Assembly (NCBI GenBank): GCA_024516035.1
Contig: CM044965.1
Location: forward strand, 28,384,919-28,448,918
From: Bactericera cockerelli
Lineage: Eukaryota; Arthropoda; Insecta; Hemiptera; Triozidae
DNA: 64,000 nt
Direction: 5' to 3'
Below, one piece after another: positions 57,790 through 64,000 of this stretch; the stretch's first letter is position 1, and each line of letters begins with the position of its first letter. The position numbers and the translations under genes were made by a program. Below the pieces are notes generated by a model. The model ran no database searches. It had not been told where the DNA came from and saw only the letters and a list, made by a program, of their open reading frames with translations.

Positions 57790-57930
57790 TGAACATGATT
57801 TGAGATTTGCAATTCTCGCCCAATTCATGGCTAGGTGATTTTAAAGTGGGTAGCTGGCAAAATTCTAAGCAATTGAAGGGAGAAACCTTCGTCCTTAATA
57901 ATTCATAATTATCAGGACGTTAAAACCAAA
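57790..57930 (+). repeat. Diverged 5S-type SINE relic
   Basis: 'cccaattcatggctaggtga', 'gtgggtagctggcaaa', 'gaagggagaaaccttcgtcc' and 'caggacgttaaaacc' follow the order of the SINE body. The head is barely recognisable. Confidence 0.4.
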
Positions 57931-58062
57931 AAATAAAAAGATTAGACATGGCAGAAAACTTGTCATGGGATCTGAGCGTCCGTTATTATATCCTTCTACC
58001 ACCACGAGTTATGTATTTGTGCCATCTGATGGACACATCGTTCTTTATATTATTTTCATATG

Positions 58063-58310
58063 GTGGTTTTTCGTGTGCTTTTATGTTAGAACTTTAGTGG
58101 GTGGCTCAGCATTACAAGACTCGTCATAAAATCATTTGTCCAGATTACATATTAGAGTATTCCTTCTCGTTGTACTGCCGCTGATTTGACTGGTTGCTAT
58201 CCAAACAAATAATTACTAACTTCTAATCACAAGTACGAGTGGATTCCGTACCACACAAAGTATAGAATTTTTTTTTTTATACACAGTCGAGATTCGAACC
58301 TGGGTCAACT
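58063..58310 (-). repeat. tRNA-headed SINE, family G, diverged
   Basis: The plus strand has 'agaactttagtgggtggctc', 'gactggttgctatcc', 'gtggattccgtaccacacaa' and 'gtcgagattcgaacctgggt' (B box complement). It ends about 70 bases before the acceptor of the first coding exon. Confidence 0.6.
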
Positions 58311-58381
58311 GCGTTCAATCCACGTGCGCTACCAATTATTACAATAGTAACAATAGTTCATTTCCTTCTTGTGTTCCAGGC

Positions 58382-61300
58382 ATGCACTCCCCGTGTGTCA
58401 GGATAGCAGCCTTGCTACTCCTGCTGGCCTGCGTCGGCGCAGAAGACAAATGGTCCTGGGGCGCCAAGGACAAAGCCTCAGGCGCCTCCTCCGATGACGT
58501 CACAGCCACCAAGGCCAGCCTTGTGGACGACATCATAGCCTCGGGGCGGCAGGGCCGCAACCTGCAGGGGTATGACGAGGTGTACGCGGACCCCGGGGTC
58601 CAGGATGTTCTCAAAGGAAGCAACGAGACGCATGCGCGGCATCTGATCCGGGACAGGCTCTGTGACCTGGGGCTGGGATCCGTGAGTGCCTCTCATTTAT
58701 ATTGATAATCAATTATAGCAGACTCTCGAGTCTTCGGCCCGAATGAGACCTAAGAGTCCCTTTATTTCAGTAGCATGGAACCGAAAACCATTATATTATT
58801 ATGTGGTCAATGGTGAGATGCAAACCAATGAATCTCTACGCTACTTTGATTACTTGCCTGGCGCCTTGAACATTCAACCACCAAAACTTACTGATTTATT
58901 TTAAATAATTAAAAATCCTACATAGGTAGCCACTAATCAATCAGAAAATAACGTTGCATAAACATTTCCGAAAATTGTCCATGTCCACATACCTATTGCA
59001 TATTCCATCTGCCTTCACATTTTCAGTGGTTGAAGAACATTAATAATTACTAATCGAGTATTTAGGATGATATTCACTACACACAATCATCAACATCGAA
59101 TCATTTTTCTTTCAGTGCGATGAAGAAAGCATCGAGCCCAAGCGACCCAACTACATTAGCCCACAAGAAGTGATCTACGCTCAACCGGTGGGTCTGAAAC
59201 CGGTCGGACGGCCCATCACAGCCATTCCCATCAAAACGGGCCACTCCCTGCGACCCAGCTACTCGGGTGACGGCCCTCCCGGCTACTCTTCCGGCCCAGG
59301 CTATGGCCCCCCGCGGCCCGTGCCCTTCAGTGCTTCCGGCCCTGGCCCCATCTACTCTCGGCCGCCCAACAGTAAGATTTCGGCCCCGTTCTACGGCAGT
59401 CCATCTCGGCCTTCTCCGGTGTATGAGCCGAACATTGCCGACACGCTCAGTGGCGGAGAGAAGAAACCCGTGGTGGTCGTGAACTCTAACCATGGGGTGC
59501 AGGAGCACATCCACCACCACTACCATCATGCGGACAACGACGTGAAGGGTGAGGGAGCTTCTTCTGTACCCATCTAGGACTAAATTATAGAATACGATTA
59601 CAACAAAGTTACGAGAAGACCCGAGACCTTTCCATCAATCAGAGCTAACCATTTCTTTGTTATAATCCTTCTTTGTAATTTGGCCCTTTAGACGAACTAA
59701 CCCCCTATAATTTAGTGAATCAGTCAAAACAGAAATGTGAGAAGTAGTACTATACACAGTATAATGATAGTACGAGTATAAAAACTTCAATAATATATTT
59801 ATAAGATAACATTACAAACTCTGGTAGCAGATACATGATTAAGAATCATTCTGGAACACTTTGACATTCTCTCTCGCATGCTTTCTCGCATCATGTAAAA
59901 TCATGTTTACCCTTCTTAAGTTTTTCAATAGATGTCTCTGGTTGGATCAACAGGAACCGGCCTCATCAGCAACACATTTGAGACGGGCACCAACTTCCCC
60001 GCGGCCTCTCCTCAGAGCTTCGTGCCTCCAAGGCCCGTTTACAACAACCCCGGCGGCTCGCTCTACGGAACCACTGGAAACGGCTTCGTCGGCACTTCTC
60101 CCTCATATGGGGGCGGGGCAGATACTTACGGGTCCAAGAGTCCCTTCTATAAGAAGGAGTACAATGTGAAGCGACCTTACACGAGCAGCAGCAACAGTGA
60201 GTTTTTTACTTCCGAGCTCAGCTTATCATAATTTAGATACCGTGGATATTGAAAGTTTTTATTGAAACGTACCTAGTTACTTACCTAATGAGTCACATTT
60301 ACGGGATTCAGTAACATTGTCATTCTATCTATGACACAGGAATTCAATTATTCGAGTTATTTGTTTGGGCTGTACCCGAGTTCTGATCCGAGCTTTATAT
60401 TTATTTTCCTAACCCTGCTCTACACGCTGGTATTAGACGATAATATAAATAAGGCAATTTTAATAATAATAATTCTCTCTCTTTCTCATTGCCCATTGGT
60501 CGGCTAACCCATGCTTCATGCTTCACGTTACCTCCCTGCCCTCAGACTACAACTCTGTAGGCTCCGTTGGGCCTACAGGAGGCTACGCAGACAAGTATCC
60601 CCAGTACGAGTCTCCTCGCCTGGACAACTCAGGAGCCTTCAGTGGCGGATTCACCGGGGGTTACAACGGCATTGAGGAGAACTGCTACTGCGTGCCCTAC
60701 GACCAGTGCCTGCCACATGAGATCTCCAGGAAGGACGGACTTCTGATTGATCCTAGGAGCAACCACAAAGACATCGAGGCTATTGGACTGGACGATGTTG
60801 TAGTCACTGACGGTGAGTTATTCACCTCATCCAGCCTAGGTTAGGGCGGAAACAGACAACTTCTTGTGAGTTTGATCCTGGCTGTTCAATATTCTTTAGA
60901 ATAGTGGTTTAAAAAAAATTAGGAGGATGTTTTATTTGGAATGTTCAACATTACCTATTTAATACTCATAATTATAACATTACCACATCTTAGACTTGAG
61001 GAAATTGAGGAATGTTTAGAATGTTGAAATGAGCATAAATAAATAATTTATTTTACTTCTACAGTGACCATTCTTACTGCATATCATGTACTTCTCCAGT
61101 GACAGTATTATTCTTGACTATATTCGGGGTTTCCCTCGTGTCACAATTTCTTCATTCATGCAGAAGGTGTATGTTTCAAGTAATTAGTGTAGCATTCATT
61201 GAACCAAGTTGTGTCAGATGGAGTAGCTAGTCATAAGGACTACCTAATGAACCATGTACTGAACTAATCAATAGGTACATTAGTTGGTGACTAACATCAG

Positions 61301-61676
61301 ATTGGTAAATCATTTGGACACAACCATAAAATTACCAATGTATCATTGACAAATGATTGAGTATTTTGGTATCTTACGTATTGAGTTTCCTCATAAGATT
61401 TGAGAACTATTAAAAAGCTATAATTCTAAAAGAAAAACTTAACAAACCACAGATAAAATAAATAAACAGTTCAATCATTGTCTCTTCCCAGGCAATGGCA
61501 CCATCATCTCCCACCACAAGAAGAGAGAAGATGACGCTAGCCAGGAGGATCTGAGCCTGGACTCCTCCCTGGAGACCAAGTCAGAGGAATCCAGTGTAAA
61601 GGAGGGAGACAAGAAGGAGAGGAGGAGGAGAGAGACAGAGAGTGATTCCGTGGCCGACGACAGCAAACTGCAAGCG
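58382..61676 (+). CDS. scarf: Scarface-like inactive serine protease homologue, N-terminal half
   Basis: Coding exons 58382-58681, 59116-59548, 59954-60196, 60546-60812 and 61492-61676 (1428 bases, 476 codons), open at the 3' side beyond the window. Acceptors and donors are consensus and phases match if exon 3 begins at 59954. The protein starts with a signal peptide (MHSPCVRIAALLLLLACVGA), then RQGRNLQGYDEVYADP and ARHLIRDRLCDLGLGS, and PKRPNYISPQEVIYAQPVGL. A Pro/Gly/Tyr/Ser-rich linker with a His cluster (HIHHHYHHAD) follows, then a clip-like Cys motif (NCYCVPYDQCLPHEISR, GLLIDPRSNHKDIE) and an acidic/basic segment rich in Glu, Asp and Arg. This order matches insect Scarface, a secreted catalytically dead trypsin-like protein acting in basement-membrane and JNK-linked epithelial processes. 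The protease-like domain should follow downstream. The name is recalled from motif order, not a search. Confidence 0.7.
58730..58890 (-). repeat. Chimeric tRNA-headed SINE (A-like head, B-like tail)
   Basis: On the minus strand: 'caaagtagcgtagagattca' (family A head), 'gaccacataataatataatg' (core), then 'ctactgaaataaagggactc' and 'ctcattcgggccgaag' (family B tail). It lies in the intron after the first coding exon. Confidence 0.6.
59580..59690. mobile_element. Short MITE in scarface-like intron
   Basis: Imperfect inverted ends: 'actaaattatagaatacgat' and 'aatccttctttgtaatttgg'. The inner complementary part is 'attacaacaaag' and 'ctttgttataat'. It begins about 30 bases after exon 2's donor and is related to the MITE family at 7565. 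Confidence 0.5.
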
Positions 61677-61734
61677 GTGAGTGCTCGTTGCTGTTCTGGT
61701 GGAGGTGGTACTGTCTAAAACATGAGGAAACCTG

Positions 61735-63396
61735 ATATACAGGGTGTCCCACCAAACTTGGACACCTCAGATTACTCGGCCCCTGAAAGAGTTTTTGAAA
61801 AATAAAAAATCCTAGAGTACATGTACTAATTATGCGGTTTCATTCATGAAATTTTTTTTATACAGGGTGGTTCAAAAGTCAGAAATTGAAGTGTCAACTT
61901 TCGATTTTTAAATGGATCGACCTGAATTTTATTTGATAATTTTACTTCTAAATGGTTCCTGAGTATTTTTTTAAACAAAAAATTTACATACAGGGTGGTT
62001 TTTTTTCGACCAATTTTTTTTCTAAATCTCGAATAACTCAAGTTCGTTTAACTTTTTCGATAACAAGAATAGAAAGTGTTTGTGTAATGAAAACACGCAC
62101 CTTCAATTGGCATCAAAAAAATTTATACAGGGTGGTTCACAAGTGAAATAATGACTTGATTTTTTTTAAAACAGAGTTTTTTTTAATTTTTTATTTGGGA
62201 TTAATAATTCTAACCTAATTTTACACATTTTTTATTAGTCATATCGAAAAACAAAACTAAAGTGTTGTACAGCATGAGACATAATTTTTTTGTAACACCC
62301 TGTATATGGGCATTCAAAGAGACGTAAAATTAAATAGAAAGACTAAATGTGCAAGAAAAACTTCCATTTTTATTGATATTAAAAAGTTATGGTGTTTTAA
62401 CTAATATTGTCACATGGACCACCCTGTAGATATTTTCTTAAATCATCATACGGGTAGTCGAAACTGTCTAAAATTCAACGAGGAGTCCAAATCTGAAATA
62501 AAAAAGTGAATTCAAAAAGCAATTTTCAATTTTGTGTCTACACCTACCTACTTTTTATTTCAAGTTTTAAAATGATTCAGTGTGGACACCAAATTGAAAA
62601 TGGCTTCAAAATTCGTGTTTCATACTTGTTTTTCCCCATCATTCGAAGTCTTCGTTAAATTTTATACAACTTCGAGTACCCATATGATGTTTTAAGAAAA
62701 TATCTACAGGGTGGTCCATGTGACAATATTAGTTAAAACACCATAACTTTTTAATATCATTAAAAATCGAAGTTTTTCTTGCACATTTAGTCGTTCTATT
62801 TAATTTTACGTCTCTTTGACTGCCCATATACAGGGTGTTACAAAAAAATCATGTCTCACCCTGTACAACACTTTAGTTTTGTTTTTCGATATGACTAACA
62901 AAAAATGTGTAAAATTAGGTTAGAATTATTAATCCTAAATAAAAAATTAAAAAAACTCGGTTTTAAAAAAAATCAAGTCATTATTTCACTTGTGAACCAC
63001 CCTGTATAAATTTTTTTGATGCCAATTGAAAGTGCGTGTTTTCATAACACAAACACTCTCTATTCTTGTTATCGAAAAAGTTAAACGAACTTGAGTTATT
63101 CGAGATTTAGAAAAAAATTGGTCGAAAAAAAACCACCCTGTATGTAAAATTTTTGTTTAAAAAAGTACTCAGGAACCATTTAGAAGTAAAATTATCAAAT
63201 AAAATTCAGGTCGATCCATTTAAAAATCGAAAGTTGACACTTAAATTTCTCACTTTTGAACCACCCTGTATAAAAAAAATTTCATGAATGAAACCGCATA
63301 ATTAGTACATGTACCCTAGGAATTTTTATTTTTCAAAAACTCATTCAGGGGCCGAGTAATTTGAGGTGTCCAAGTTTGGTGGGACACCCTGTATAT
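61735..63396. mobile_element. 1.66-kb palindromic (foldback) element
   Basis: Two arms of about 810 bases (61735-62544 and 62580-63396) are inverted copies around a loop of about 35 bases. The outer ends are ATATACAGGGTGTCCCACC and its complement. Each arm contains several internal ACAGGGTGG / CCACCCTGT modules (about 61862, 61990, 62126, 62298, 62420). It has no protein-coding capacity. The target duplication is ambiguous because ATAT or TA at the border is itself palindromic. It lies in an intron of the scarface-like gene. Confidence 0.9.
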
Positions 63397-63461
63397 GTAC
63401 TCGTTTACTAAAGAGTATGCACACAAGTCATAAAAAATACGTAAAACAAATAGCTTTCTTA

Positions 63462-64000
63462 TCTATATCTATAAAAGAAAGCTGTCTGTATGTATGTATG
63501 TGTGTATGTATGTATGTATGTGTGTATGTATGTTCTTTATACAAATCCACACCGTTTGACCGAGAAACCTGAAATTTTGCACATAGGTCCGCTTGGATCA
63601 GGAAATTCTTCTAGGCTAGATTATATCTCCCTGAGGTTAAGCTACAATGAGTAAGGATAAAAATGGATGGGTGACGCAAAAAAAAATGCACGTTTTTTGA
63701 CATAAATGACATTTTTTCTCGAAATTTGTCGCGACGACCTATCAACTCAAAGCGAGAAAGTTTTAGCCAAGGGTTCGAGCTTTCAATTGACATATCGATC
63801 GCGAATTTCTGATGAGCCGTTCTTGAGCTACGCCGGGTAAGGTAAAAAAATGGATGGGTAACATGTAAAATATTCACGTTTTTTGACCTAAATGACATTT
63901 TTTCTCGAAATTTGAAGTGACGACCTATCAACTCAGAGCGAGAAAGTTTTAGGCAAGGGTTTAGGCTTTCATTTGACATATTGATCGCGAAATTCTGATG
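63462..64000 (+). mobile_element. Helitron-like 5' end, cut by window edge
   Basis: 'tctatatctataaaagaaag' is followed by a (tatg)n tract, then 'cacaccgtttgaccgagaaa' and 'cctgaaattttgcacatagg'. This order (TC start, AT-rich, short repeats, 'gaaatttgg'-type block) resembles the Helitrons at 47258-47721, but sequence identity is low and no 3' hairpin is in view. Confidence 0.35.
63650..64000. repeat. About 186-bp tandem repeat, nearly two copies
   Basis: 'acattttttctcgaaatttg', 'gacgacctatcaactca' and 'gcgagaaagttttag' occur near 63710 and again near 63895. The period of about 62 codons gives a two-fold repeat in the minus-strand frame 63611-63979, which is judged non-genic. The array may continue past the window. 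Confidence 0.85.

Noticed and set aside
63611..63979. 122-aa protein with two 62-aa repeats
   Set aside because: The repeat follows the 186-bp tandem DNA repeat next to a Helitron-like end. No start context or known domain is present.

Overview
This window is nuclear DNA from an arthropod, almost certainly an insect. The background is AT-rich, genes are sparse with GT-AG introns up to about 9 kb, and promoters have TATA boxes with TCAGT-type initiators. The three gene loci encode two cuticle-type secreted proteins (one locus present in two copies) and the N-terminal half of a protein resembling the inactive serine protease Scarface. SINEs, MITEs, Helitrons, LINE remnants and minisatellites fill the rest. 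The mix fits a hemipteran such as a planthopper, but that species-level guess is inference.

Region by region. (1) 1-21 kb is a huge inverted duplication. The left arm (about 67-8830) and right arm (about 12922-20985) carry mirror copies of one Pro/Ala-rich cuticle protein gene, transcribed away from each other. They flank a roughly 4-kb spacer with a 51-bp minisatellite, SINEs, a MITE and a 100-N scaffold gap. The right copy is intact (387 aa). The left copy has small indels that shift its last stretch out of frame. The arms also differ by clean transposon insertions: a LINE tail and a Helitron only on the left, a TTAA-flanked MITE only on the right. The right arm starts exactly at the N gap, so a haplotig misjoin is a serious alternative to a real palindrome. 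(2) 21-28 kb is mostly SINEs plus a 60-bp array, with one unrecognised minus-strand terminal exon encoding a membrane segment. (3) 28.4-37.2 kb holds a small cuticle-type gene (70 aa) with a 7.8-kb intron containing SINEs and a 24-bp minisatellite. (4) 37.3-48.8 kb has no recognised host gene. It contains SINEs, a 79/94-bp minisatellite, a 5'-truncated non-LTR retrotransposon inserted inside a 35-36-bp satellite, and two Helitrons joined head to tail. (5) 48.9-64 kb looks like the 5' half of the scarface-like gene: TATA/Inr promoter and non-coding exon at 48.9-49.1 kb, a 9.2-kb intron, five coding exons at 58.4-61.7 kb, then an intron holding a 1.66-kb palindrome and a Helitron-like end. The protease-like domain should lie beyond the window.

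The identified genes are all extracellular-matrix or cuticle related. Both cuticle genes have the same layout: a TATA promoter, a first exon with only four codons, a long intron and a very GC-rich coding exon. The most distinctive repeat content is a 5S-rRNA-derived SINE family with more than a dozen copies, and several tRNA-headed SINE families that appear to share one central core.
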